Shown here: positions 9,042-17,023 of the stretch, one piece after another
How the letters are laid out: each line of letters starts with the position of its first letter
How positions within the stretch are numbered: position 1 is the stretch's first letter
NCBI RefSeq assembly: GCF_050529585.1
Contig: NZ_CP172882.1
Span: 62,001 to 126,000 of the forward strand
DNA length: 64,000 bases
Source of the DNA: Enterococcus_D sp050529585
Lineage (GTDB): Bacteria; Bacillota; Bacilli; Lactobacillales; Enterococcaceae
Reading direction: 5' to 3'
Notes under the pieces: model-generated
Database searches by the model: none
Told to the model about the DNA's origin: nothing
Seen by the model: the letters and a program-made list of their open reading frames with translations, nothing else
Translations under genes and position numbers: made by a program

Positions 9042-10785
9042 AATTGGTTTATTCCGATCATTGAAAACCGATACTTGGGTCAAACCGTTCTTAACAAAAT
9101 ACAAGAATGTCTTAGCTTTGGCATTGTTCTTGGGCTTTCTGACTTTCTTTTGCGGCGGTGCCTTGATGTTCAATTCGGGTTTTTTGATCAGCCGTTCTGC
9201 TTCGATTCCAGAAAATATTTTATTGGTGTATATTCCAATCGTACTGACGCGGGCTTTTGGGATTGGACGACCAGTCTTTCGCTATTTGGAACGGCTGACG
9301 AGTCATAGCTGGGTCTTGCGTATGACCTCAAATTTGCGTTTAAAGTTGTACAACGTTGTTGAAAAAGAGGCCATCTTCTTTAAACAAGCCCATCGTACTG
9401 GTGATATCTTAGGCTTGTTGGCTGAGGATATCAACCATATCCAAAACCTCTATCTGCGGACGATTTTTCCAACGGTGATTGCGTGGATTCTTTATGTTTT
9501 TTTGATTATCGGATTGGGTTATTTTTCTTGGTGGTTTGCTTTGGTGATGCTGCTCTTATTGGGAATCGTTGTAGTCGTCCTACCGTTATGGTCTGTTTTG
9601 GTCAATGGTGTGCGGCAAGAAAAGCAGAAACAAATGAAAAACCATCTGTATACAACACTGACCGACAATGTATTGGGTGTTTCCGATTGGGTCTTTTCTC
9701 AACGAGGAACAGAATATGTTGCGGCCCATAAAGCCTTGGAAGCTGAATTACGTCAGGTAGATGAAAAAATCAAACAGTTTGATCGCCGTCGGGATTTTCT
9801 TTTACAAGGAACCTTTGGGGTGATCGCCGTTGCATTGCTTGTTTGGGCAAGTACCCGTTTTCCTGGCGTTTATGGTGGACTGGCTAACTGGATCGCAGCT
9901 TTTGTGCTGTGTGTGTTCCCGTTGATCGATGCCTTTGCACCATTGCCAAGTGCTGCCCAAGAAACCAATGTGTATAAAGATTCTATCGATCGTTTTAATG
10001 CCTTGCCTAAAGAGCAAGCTGCCATGTCTGAGCCAAAAGCCATGACGCTTGAAGGACCAGTAGAATTGGTAGTCAATGATCTGCATTTTCATTATCCCGA
10101 TGGAAAAGAAGTACTTCGTGGATTGAATCTGACCATTGCGGCTCATCAAAAATTAGCGATTCTTGGCCGCAGCGGTTCTGGGAAAAGTACCTTTGCTTCA
10201 TTGCTGCGGGGAGATTTGGTGCCGACTGAAGGAACTATTTTGATCAATGGGCAACCAGTCGCTGATTTTGGCGATGAAATCAGTGAAATGATTGGTGTCA
10301 TCAACCAAAACCCTTATTTATTCCATACAACTATCTTGAATAATTTGCGGATTGGGAATGAAGCGGCTTCTGAGGCTGATGTTTGGCAAGTATTAGACCA
10401 AGTAGGGTTGAAAGAAATGGTAGCCGCTTTGCCAGAAGGATTGGCGACAATGGTTGATGAAGCTGGTTTGCGGTTTTCTGGTGGTGAAAGGCATCGCCTA
10501 GCGTTGGCACGGATCTTATTGAAAGATACGCCAATCATCTTATTGGATGAGCCGACCGTTGGGTTGGATCCGATTACTGAACAAGGGGTGTTGGAAACTT
10601 TCTTCAAAGTTTTGAACCATAAAACGATTATTTGGATCACGCATCATTTGCAGGGGATTTCGATGATGGATCGTGTTATTTTCGTTGAAGATGGGCAGTT
10701 GAAGATGAGTGGCTCTCCTGCAGAACTAGCTGCTGAAAACGCCCATTTTCAACAATTATTGGCCATTGATCAAGGCAGAATGTAA
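9034..10785 (+). CDS. cydC: Cytochrome bd assembly ABC transporter CydC
   Basis: A 583-residue partner of CydD with the same membrane-plus-ATPase layout. It has Walker A GRSGSGKST, a variant signature FSGGERHR and Walker B IILLDEPTVGLD. It starts with TTG or a nearby ATG inside the end of cydD and is the last gene of the cyd operon. A hairpin follows 11 bases after the stop. Confidence 0.95.
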   Translation: MNKIGLFRSLKTDTWVKPFLTKYKNVLALALFLGFLTFFCGGALMFNSGFLISRSASIPENILLVYIPIVLTRAFGIGRPVFRYLERLTSHSWVLRMTSNLRLKLYNVVEKEAIFFKQAHRTGDILGLLAEDINHIQNLYLRTIFPTVIAWILYVFLIIGLGYFSWWFALVMLLLLGIVVVVLPLWSVLVNGVRQEKQKQMKNHLYTTLTDNVLGVSDWVFSQRGTEYVAAHKALEAELRQVDEKIKQFDRRRDFLLQGTFGVIAVALLVWASTRFPGVYGGLANWIAAFVLCVFPLIDAFAPLPSAAQETNVYKDSIDRFNALPKEQAAMSEPKAMTLEGPVELVVNDLHFHYPDGKEVLRGLNLTIAAHQKLAILGRSGSGKSTFASLLRGDLVPTEGTILINGQPVADFGDEISEMIGVINQNPYLFHTTILNNLRIGNEAASEADVWQVLDQVGLKEMVAALPEGLATMVDEAGLRFSGGERHRLALARILLKDTPIILLDEPTVGLDPITEQGVLETFFKVLNHKTIIWITHHLQGISMMDRVIFVEDGQLKMSGSPAELAAENAHFQQLLAIDQGRM

Positions 10786-10796
10786 GCAAATAGCGT

Positions 10797-10816
10797 CCAT
10801 CTTATCGATGGACGCG
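10797..10816. terminator. Hairpin between convergent cydC and the polyprenyl synthase gene
   Basis: Arms GCGTCCAT and ATGGACGC enclose a short loop. There is no strong T run on either side, so termination efficiency is uncertain. Confidence 0.45.
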
Positions 10817-10824
10817 TACTTGAT

Positions 10825-11805
10825 TTAATGATTACGCTGCAAGAGCAACTCTGTCAATGAGCGGATTTTTTTTCTGCTGGGGGTATCTGGTAGTTGATCG
10901 ATGGCGGCCAGGGCTTCTTGCGTATAACCAAGCGCAAAGTCAGCAGCTTTGCTGACTCCGTCATAAGCATTGACAAGTGAAGCTACTTCTTGTGCTTCTT
11001 CCACAGAGAGTGTTTCTTTTTTATTGAGATACGGTGCGAAAGCTTCAGGTGCTTGTTCTTTGGCAAACAACAACGGCAATGTATAGACCCCTTGAGTGAG
11101 GTCTTCCAATACGGGTTTCTTTAATGTTCCTGTGTCAGAGGTATAGTCTAAGATATCATCAAAGACTTGAAAGGCAATGCCGATATTACGGCCAATCTCG
11201 CCTGCTCGTTGTTGATCTGCTTCAGATAAGCCGCCAAAATGGGCGCCTTCGATACAAGCTAGCCAAAAGAGCTCAGCGGTTTTGCCATTGATGCTTTGCA
11301 AATACTCTTCCACCGTTTCATTTACGTTGTAACGGGTATGCATTTGGTCCAATTCCCCCAATAGCAGACGCTTCATGGCTTGGGCATTGGTCATTAGAAA
11401 TGGAGAGCTATGCATACTTTCAATCAATAACTCAAAAAATTGGGTGAACAACAGGTCACCCGTGTAGACAGCAATGTCTTTTCCATATTTAGCTTGGACA
11501 GTGGTACGCCCTCGACGCAATGGAGAATCGTCGATAATGTCGTCATGGATCAAAGTGGCCATATGCAAAATTTCCAAGGAGGCAGCAATTTTCGTTAGTT
11601 GGTCGGTTTTTTTATAATGAGGATCGCCTAAATCAGCAAACAGTAAAAAGAGAGCTGGTCGCAGCATTTTTCCACCTGAATAAGTAAAGTCGATCAAAAC
11701 ATCTTGTATTTCTTTGTTACGTACAGTTACCCGATCTTCAATGATTGAACAAACAGTTTTCAATCGTTCATCGATCATCGGGTAATCGATCCAAAAGTCA
11801 AACAT
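10825..11805 (-). CDS. Polyprenyl diphosphate synthase for quinone side chain
   Basis: A 326-residue trans-prenyltransferase. The two Asp-rich motifs are present: HDDIIDDSPLRRG and FQVFDDILDYTSD. Proteins of this length next to menA make the long isoprenoid tail of menaquinone or demethylmenaquinone. The frame is open to 11829, but ATG 11805 sits behind AGAAAGGG and gives MFDFWIDYP, a typical start. It is divergent from menA, with only 94 bases between starts. The second subunit of heteromeric heptaprenyl synthases (HepS) is absent, so it is probably the homodimeric kind. A DmkB-like role in Listeria nomenclature is equivalent. Confidence 0.9.
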   Translation of the reverse strand: MFDFWIDYPMIDERLKTVCSIIEDRVTVRNKEIQDVLIDFTYSGGKMLRPALFLLFADLGDPHYKKTDQLTKIAASLEILHMATLIHDDIIDDSPLRRGRTTVQAKYGKDIAVYTGDLLFTQFFELLIESMHSSPFLMTNAQAMKRLLLGELDQMHTRYNVNETVEEYLQSINGKTAELFWLACIEGAHFGGLSEADQQRAGEIGRNIGIAFQVFDDILDYTSDTGTLKKPVLEDLTQGVYTLPLLFAKEQAPEAFAPYLNKKETLSVEEAQEVASLVNAYDGVSKAADFALGYTQEALAAIDQLPDTPSRKKIRSLTELLLQRNH

Positions 11806-11898
11806 AATATAACCCTTTCTCACAGTCATTCAGCCCTTATTCTAGCTTAAAGACGGGGGATTGACTAGTTTAATGCATTCTTTAAAGGAGGTGAATTT

Positions 11899-12801
11899 GT
11901 GACTCTCTCAGTATTTTTAGAACTTGTGGAATTTAAAGCAAAAACGGCCAGTGTTTTGCCCTTTTTTATTGGGATTTGCTATAGTTGGTACAATTATCAG
12001 TCGATCCATTTAGGCTATGTTTTGTTGTACTTTGCAGCGATGCTGATTTTCAATATGGCGGTCGATATTTTAGACAATTATAATGATTACCACCATGCAA
12101 CGGAAGTACATGATTATAAAGTAAAAACCAATATCATTGGGCGGGAACAGTTATCTGTCAAACTCGTTTTTTGGTTGATGGTCTCGATGATCACTGTTTC
12201 GGCATTGATGGGTATCGGATTAGCGATCGTTGTTGGCTGGCCATTATTTTGGATGGGGTTGTATTGTTACTTGGTTGGTATCTTTTACTCCTCTGGTCCG
12301 CGGCCGTTATCGAGTTTGCCGTTAGGAGAATTCTTTTCAGGATTTACTATGGGCTTTATGATCTCTTTGATTTGCGTCTATTTAAATACATATCAGGTAT
12401 TTGAATGGAATATCGCTACTATCGGCAGCATTTTCTTGGTCTCATTGCCAAATACATTATGGATCGCCAACTTGATGTTGGCTAATAACATCTGCGATTT
12501 GGATGAAGATGAAAAGAACAATCGCTATACACTGGTGCATTACCTTGGAAAACCTCGAGCACTACGGCTTTTTGCCGCAATGAACATCATTGCTTTTGTC
12601 GCAATCATTGTGTCTGTAGTAGTGGATATTGCCCCCTGGTCAGTGGTTTTGACCTTCTTGGTGGGACCATTTGTCTGGCAACAGACAAAACGATTAATGG
12701 AAAAACAAATCAAAAGGGAAACCTTCATTTGTGCGGTTAGGATTTTAGCAATTGGTGCTTCAGCACAAGTGATCACGTTCGCGCTTGGTTTGATTTTATA
12801 A
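11899..12801 (+). CDS. menA: 1,4-dihydroxy-2-naphthoate polyprenyltransferase
   Basis: A 300-residue UbiA-family membrane prenyltransferase that joins the polyprenyl tail to dihydroxynaphthoate. The first Asp-rich motif is in DILDNYNDYHHATE and the second in NICDLDEDEKNN. It starts with GTG 11899 behind AAAGGAGGTG. Its neighbours are the tail synthase, NADH dehydrogenase 2 and cytochrome bd, so its quinone is most likely the carrier between NDH-2 and CydAB. Enterococci generally stop at demethylmenaquinone, and no methyltransferase is seen here. Confidence 0.92.
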   Translation: MTLSVFLELVEFKAKTASVLPFFIGICYSWYNYQSIHLGYVLLYFAAMLIFNMAVDILDNYNDYHHATEVHDYKVKTNIIGREQLSVKLVFWLMVSMITVSALMGIGLAIVVGWPLFWMGLYCYLVGIFYSSGPRPLSSLPLGEFFSGFTMGFMISLICVYLNTYQVFEWNIATIGSIFLVSLPNTLWIANLMLANNICDLDEDEKNNRYTLVHYLGKPRALRLFAAMNIIAFVAIIVSVVVDIAPWSVVLTFLVGPFVWQQTKRLMEKQIKRETFICAVRILAIGASAQVITFALGLIL

Positions 12802-12833
12802 TTTTGTGAAGGAAAGAAAGGAAGTAAAGAAAC

Positions 12834-14042
12834 ATGAAGGAAGTTGTCATTTTAGGCGCAGGATATGCTGGGTTGCGTGCCTTACACGTATTACAAGGAG
12901 CGAAAGGAGATTTTCATATCACGCTGATCGATAAAAACGATTATCATTATGAAGCAACAGATCTCCATGAAGTCGCTGCGGGCACGCAACCCCGCGACCG
13001 TATCAGTTATCCTATTATGGATGTTGTGAAGACAAATAAAACGACATTTGTCCAAAAAGAAGTCGCAACGATTGACCGTGACCAACAAGTGATCACCTTC
13101 AAAGACCAAACGACGCACACATATGATTATTTGATCGTTGCATTAGGCTTCGAATCAGAATCATTCGGCATCCCGGGTGTCGAGGAATATGCCTTAGAAA
13201 TGGTTGACGTTGATTCAGCAGAAGCAATCTATCACCATGTATTGCAACAAATGCAGGACTATCAACAAACCAAAGATCCGGAATTATTAAAAATCGTGGT
13301 TTGCGGCGCAGGTTTTACTGGCATCGAATTGCTGGGTTCATTCGTCGAAAACCGCAAAACCTTTGCGAAAGCAGCAGGTGTTCAACCGGAAGACATCAAG
13401 TTATATTGCGTGGAAGCTGTCACACGACTTTTACCCATGTTTGAAGAAAAACTATCCGACTATGGGATCAGCAACTTAGTGAAATGGGGCGTCAATTTCT
13501 TGACGGGTAAACCGATCAAAGAAATCAAACCAGGTGTTGTCATTTACCAAACGGATGCTGAATCTGGCGCAACAGAAGCATTACGTGCCAAAACGATTAT
13601 TTGGACGACGGGTGTCAGCGGCAGTCATGTCATGGCTGATTCTGACTTCTCCGCGCGCCGGGGCCGTGTGATGGTCGATCAAACATTGGCTGATCCTGAT
13701 CATGGGCACGTGTATGTTGTAGGAGATGTGTCTGCTGTGTTAGATCCAACAACGAATCGCCCGTACCCTACAACCGCACAGATCGCCTTGAAAATGGGGC
13801 AACATGCAGCGAAGAACATTTTGCGCCAATTAGCGAACGAGGAGCCAATTGCGTTCCACTTTGAATCACTCGGCTCTGTGGCGTCGATCGGCAACACCCA
13901 TGCCTTTGGGTTAGTTGGAAAAATGGCTGTAAAGGGATATCCCGCTTCATTTGTCAAAAAAGCGATCATGGATCGCTCTTTGTATCAAACAGGTGGCGTC
14001 AAAGAAGTATTAGCGAAAGGCCGTTTTGATTTTTATCATTGA
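12834..14042 (+). CDS. ndh: Type II NADH:quinone oxidoreductase
   Basis: A 402-residue single-subunit flavoprotein that oxidises NADH and reduces quinone at the membrane face without pumping ions. The N-terminal FAD fold is VVILGAGYAGLRAL; the second dinucleotide motif for NADH is VVCGAGFTGIELLGS. The C-terminal FAD contact lies in HVYVVGDVSAVLD. At this length it is the plain NDH-2 form; the Ndh2 of the Listeria extracellular electron transfer locus has a long C-terminal membrane extension that is absent here. It follows menA by 32 bases, probably in one transcript. Confidence 0.94.
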   Translation: MKEVVILGAGYAGLRALHVLQGAKGDFHITLIDKNDYHYEATDLHEVAAGTQPRDRISYPIMDVVKTNKTTFVQKEVATIDRDQQVITFKDQTTHTYDYLIVALGFESESFGIPGVEEYALEMVDVDSAEAIYHHVLQQMQDYQQTKDPELLKIVVCGAGFTGIELLGSFVENRKTFAKAAGVQPEDIKLYCVEAVTRLLPMFEEKLSDYGISNLVKWGVNFLTGKPIKEIKPGVVIYQTDAESGATEALRAKTIIWTTGVSGSHVMADSDFSARRGRVMVDQTLADPDHGHVYVVGDVSAVLDPTTNRPYPTTAQIALKMGQHAAKNILRQLANEEPIAFHFESLGSVASIGNTHAFGLVGKMAVKGYPASFVKKAIMDRSLYQTGGVKEVLAKGRFDFYH

Positions 14043-14066
14043 GTCGAAGCAATAGGAATGAACAAG

Positions 14067-14098
14067 AAAGATTGCCCTTATTTAGGCAGTCTTTTTTT
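14067..14098 (+). terminator. Terminator after ndh
   Basis: Arms AAAGATTGCC and GGCAGTCTTT followed by a run of T. Confidence 0.8.
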
Positions 14099-14236
14099 GT
14101 GAATAGCGCGCAACTGATACAAGCGGAGGATAAGCCAATGCGTATGGCAGTAGGTAAATGAGAGGATCACTGAGTCTAGCTACTTTTTTGTGGAAAAAAC
14201 TGATATGATAGCAGAAACAGACAGGAGCGAAACAAT

Positions 14237-15169
14237 ATGATCCATAAGAAAAGAGTTTTTCGGGGGATGGGCACGTTGATCACGATCGAAGTGGTGCATG
14301 ATGCACCTGATTCGATCTTGGATGAGGCCCAAAAACAAGCCCAATTATTTGAGATGCGTTTTAGCGCCAACGATCCTAAGTCGATACTCGGACAAGTCAA
14401 TCAACAAGCGGGGAAAGCGGCGGTCCAAGTGCCAGCTGATTTATTTCAACTAATCGACTTGGCGCGGCAACATAGTCTGCCCTCTGACAGTTATTTGAAT
14501 ATTGCGATTGGCCCATTGGTACAAGAATGGCGCATTGGGTTTGCAGACGCTAACGTACCCTCTGCTGAAAAAATAAACGCATTGCTGCCTTTGACGGATC
14601 CACAACATATTTTCTTGAATCATCAGCAACAAACAGTAGCCTTGGCTAAGGGGATGCAACTTGATTTAGGTGCAGTAGCAAAAGGTTTTTTTGCAGATCA
14701 GCTCATGGGGTACTTTAAACAAGTAGGTGTGGCAGCGGCATTGATCGATTTAGGCGGGAATGTCATGGTTTATGGCGATGCACCGATGCACGAGGATCAT
14801 TTGTGGCGCATCGGTATCCAAAATCCGTTTTTACCTAGAGGGAATTTTGCGGCAGCAATCAAGCTCCGCAACAAATCGGTGGTCACTTCAGGTATTTATG
14901 AACGTACACTGAATGAATCCGGCAAAACCTATCATCATATTTTTGATCGTCAAACCGGGTATCCGCTGGCGAGCGAAATTGCTAGTTTGACCATTGTTTC
15001 TGAGAAATCAGTGGATGGTGAAATTTGGACGACTAGGCTGTTTGGTCAATCACCGCAAAAGATATTGTCTATATTGGCTACGCTAACAGACATCACAGGA
15101 ATAATCATTACCAAACAAGGCGAGTTGCTCTATCCTAGAGAAGCTGCAGATCTGATTGAAACGGTATAG
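14237..15169 (+). CDS. apbE: ApbE-family FAD:protein FMN transferase, cytosolic form
   Basis: A 310-residue flavin transferase that attaches FMN through a phosphoester to a Thr or Ser in target proteins. The conserved blocks are LDLGAVAKGFFADQ, LIDLGGNVMVYG and HHIFDRQTGYPL. Unlike most ApbE proteins it has no signal peptide or lipobox: the catalytic domain begins at once (RVFRGMGTLITIEV). It should therefore act in the cytosol. The reductase encoded at 17024-19447 has no signal peptide either and carries an FMN_bind domain with the acceptor motif, making it the obvious target. It is separated from ndh by a terminator, so it is a separate transcription unit. Confidence 0.9.
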   Translation: MIHKKRVFRGMGTLITIEVVHDAPDSILDEAQKQAQLFEMRFSANDPKSILGQVNQQAGKAAVQVPADLFQLIDLARQHSLPSDSYLNIAIGPLVQEWRIGFADANVPSAEKINALLPLTDPQHIFLNHQQQTVALAKGMQLDLGAVAKGFFADQLMGYFKQVGVAAALIDLGGNVMVYGDAPMHEDHLWRIGIQNPFLPRGNFAAAIKLRNKSVVTSGIYERTLNESGKTYHHIFDRQTGYPLASEIASLTIVSEKSVDGEIWTTRLFGQSPQKILSILATLTDITGIIITKQGELLYPREAADLIETV

Positions 15170-15174
15170 ATATG

Positions 15175-15227
15175 AATAACGAAACATATAGCCGATCAAC
15201 GTAAAGTCGGCCATATGTTTCGTTATT
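15175..15227. terminator. Bidirectional terminator between apbE and the LysR gene
   Basis: A long, nearly perfect stem (arms starting AATAACGAAACATAT and ending ATATGTTTCGTTATT) with flanking A and T, serving both convergent genes. Confidence 0.85.
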
Positions 15228-16142
15228 TTATATATTTCTTAGAAATGTATCAATCAAAACTTGTTCGCTTTTGGATAAAGCGCGTTCTGCTTGGTGGGCG
15301 ATGAAATACGTTAAAGACAACAATTCCTCAGGTAAAGGATAAAGATTGAATGCTGTGGGCGTTGCTGCTTGCAAGACACTTTCTGGTACGATGGCGATAC
15401 CGCACGCGTTTTCTGCTAATGCGGCGACAGTATAGATGTTGCTGCTTTCCATCAAAATGGTTGGTTCTACTTTATGTTTTTGCAGCAATTGATCGATTTG
15501 TCGGCGAATCGCGGAACCACTGCTCGTCAATATCAAGGGACTTTGTAAGATATCTTTGATTGCAAGTGTCTCTTCAGATAAGTAGCGTGTCCCTGACCGA
15601 TAGAAGGGTGAAGAAGGCGGGATAATGGCCAAATAGCGCTCTTTATTTGTACTATAAACTGTTAAATTAGGGGCAATCGTCTCTGGGTTTTGTCCAATAA
15701 AAAAATCCAATTGACCATTGAGCAGCCGCTGCTCATTTTGCTTGGGCAGGTCCTCTCGTAAGAAAAAACGAACATCAGGATATATCTTTTGATAGGCAGG
15801 GATGAATAATGGCAGTAGATATGAGCCTAAACTAGGTAAGATACCGATACGCAAGGAACGTTTTTCGGTGTTTGTGTACCAAGAGAGCCGGTTTTTTAAT
15901 TTAGCTGATTCTGTTTCTAATGTTTCGAGGTATTGATAATAGATTTTTCCAGCTTCAGTCAGCTGGAAATGTCCAGTTTGTCGGTTGATGATCGGCGCCC
16001 CTAATTCTTGTTCGATCCGCTGGATGGTCTGAGTTAAATAAGGTTGTGAGATATATAGATCTTTGGCAGCTTTGGTATAATTGCTATGTTTCAGGAGTGT
16101 ATCTAAATATTGCAGCATCAGAGATGAATCTTTTAAAACCAT
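15228..16142 (-). CDS. hcrR: LysR-family regulator of the enoate reductase operon (HcrR-like)
   Basis: A 304-residue LysR-type regulator. The N-terminal winged helix is LDTLLKHSNYTKAAKDLYIS / QPYLTQTIQRIEQELG, followed by a two-lobed effector domain. It is divergent from the FMN reductase gene, with 258 bases between, and a perfect inverted repeat lies 24 bases from its start. In L. plantarum the divergent LysR gene hcrR controls hcrABC in response to hydroxycinnamic acids (recalled from the literature). The symbol is assigned by gene order, not by a sequence search. The effector is probably the substrate of the reductase. Confidence 0.75.
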   Translation of the reverse strand: MVLKDSSLMLQYLDTLLKHSNYTKAAKDLYISQPYLTQTIQRIEQELGAPIINRQTGHFQLTEAGKIYYQYLETLETESAKLKNRLSWYTNTEKRSLRIGILPSLGSYLLPLFIPAYQKIYPDVRFFLREDLPKQNEQRLLNGQLDFFIGQNPETIAPNLTVYSTNKERYLAIIPPSSPFYRSGTRYLSEETLAIKDILQSPLILTSSGSAIRRQIDQLLQKHKVEPTILMESSNIYTVAALAENACGIAIVPESVLQAATPTAFNLYPLPEELLSLTYFIAHQAERALSKSEQVLIDTFLRNI

Positions 16143-16165
16143 CGTGCATCCTCCTTTTTCTCTAT

Positions 16166-16183
16166 TATAACAAAATTGTTATA
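16166..16183. promoter_or_regulatory. LysR-type operator (inverted repeat)
   Basis: TATAACAA and TTGTTATA flank a 2-base centre. The centre lies about 65 bases before the predicted transcription start of the downstream operon, the usual position of the recognition site for LysR activators, and it also covers the LysR gene's own promoter region. Confidence 0.6.
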
Positions 16184-16204
16184 GTTATATAATTAAATAA
16201 ATAT

Positions 16205-16233
16205 TTCACAAACAAAGCAAATCAGCATACACT
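16205..16233 (+). promoter_or_regulatory. Candidate promoter of the enoate reductase operon
   Basis: TTCACA (16205-16210) and TACACT (16228-16233) are 17 bases apart. The leader to the first gene would be about 160 bases. It contains an imperfect stem followed by eight T (16352-16359), which could act as an attenuator. Confidence 0.5.
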
Positions 16234-16400
16234 ATGCTTGTACGAGGGAAAATCATAAGTAATAACGTGTAATCCTTGTTATCAGCAGTCTATTTTTCAT
16301 TGCTTAAAAGAGACTCGGGGAAGCGGCAGTGAGGATCAGGCTGTTGATTGCTTTTTTTTGCACGCTAATGTTAATAAATTCACAAATAGGAGAGATGATG

Positions 16401-17006
16401 ATGAAATTAATCGCTATCGTTGGCACCAACTCAACTCGTTCTACCAATCGATTATTACTACAATTTATTCAAAGACACTTCAAAGACAAAGCGGAGATTG
16501 AATTGTGTGAAATTGCAGATTTACCTGCATTTAATGAACCTGATGACAAAACAGCACCTGTTGCAGTACAAGCTTTAGCCGATAAAATCGAAGCGGCAGA
16601 TGGTGTGATCATCAGTACGCCAGAATACGATCACTCAATTCCAGCAGTCTTAAAAAGTGCCATTGAATGGTTGTCTTATACGAGTCGTCCTTTGATCGAT
16701 AAGCCGGTCATGATCACCGGGGCATCCTTGGGGGCCTTAGGTTCATCACGGGCGCAAGCACATTTGAGACAAATCTTGGACGCACCAGAAGTAAAGGCGC
16801 GTATCATGCCAAGCGCCGAATTTTTATTGGGCCATTCGATGCAAGCTTTTGATGACCATGGTCAACTGAAGGATGCGGATAAAGTCGCAGAGCTTGAAGA
16901 TTGCTTTAATGAATTTCTTTTATTTGTTGCCATCACCAATCAGTTGGTCGATGCCTATTCAACTGCGAAAGAACGTGCAAAGAAATTTTCATGGGAACAA
17001 GCATAG
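16401..17006 (+). CDS. hcrA: NAD(P)H-dependent FMN reductase (HcrA-like)
   Basis: A 201-residue flavodoxin-like reductase. The N-terminal GTNSTRSTNR binds FMN phosphate and TPEYDHSIPAVLKSAIEWLS is the family motif. It probably passes electrons from NAD(P)H to flavin for the large reductase encoded next. It is about half identical to the first 190 residues of that protein, so it looks like a duplicated domain. The frame is open from 16329, but ATG 16401 (or 16395) behind AGGAGA starts exactly at the domain. In L. plantarum an FMN reductase of this kind is hcrA. Confidence 0.82.
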   Translation: MKLIAIVGTNSTRSTNRLLLQFIQRHFKDKAEIELCEIADLPAFNEPDDKTAPVAVQALADKIEAADGVIISTPEYDHSIPAVLKSAIEWLSYTSRPLIDKPVMITGASLGALGSSRAQAHLRQILDAPEVKARIMPSAEFLLGHSMQAFDDHGQLKDADKVAELEDCFNEFLLFVAITNQLVDAYSTAKERAKKFSWEQA

Positions 17007-17023
17007 AAAGAGGGGAATCATTC

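Noticed and set aside
14138..14161. Seven-codon leader peptide with ribosome binding site before apbE
   Set aside because: No attenuator structure or regulatory codons follow; likely chance.
10825..15169. Listeria-type extracellular electron transfer locus
   Set aside because: No pplA, eetA or eetB; NDH-2 lacks the long membrane extension and ApbE lacks a signal peptide, so only the quinone genes agree.
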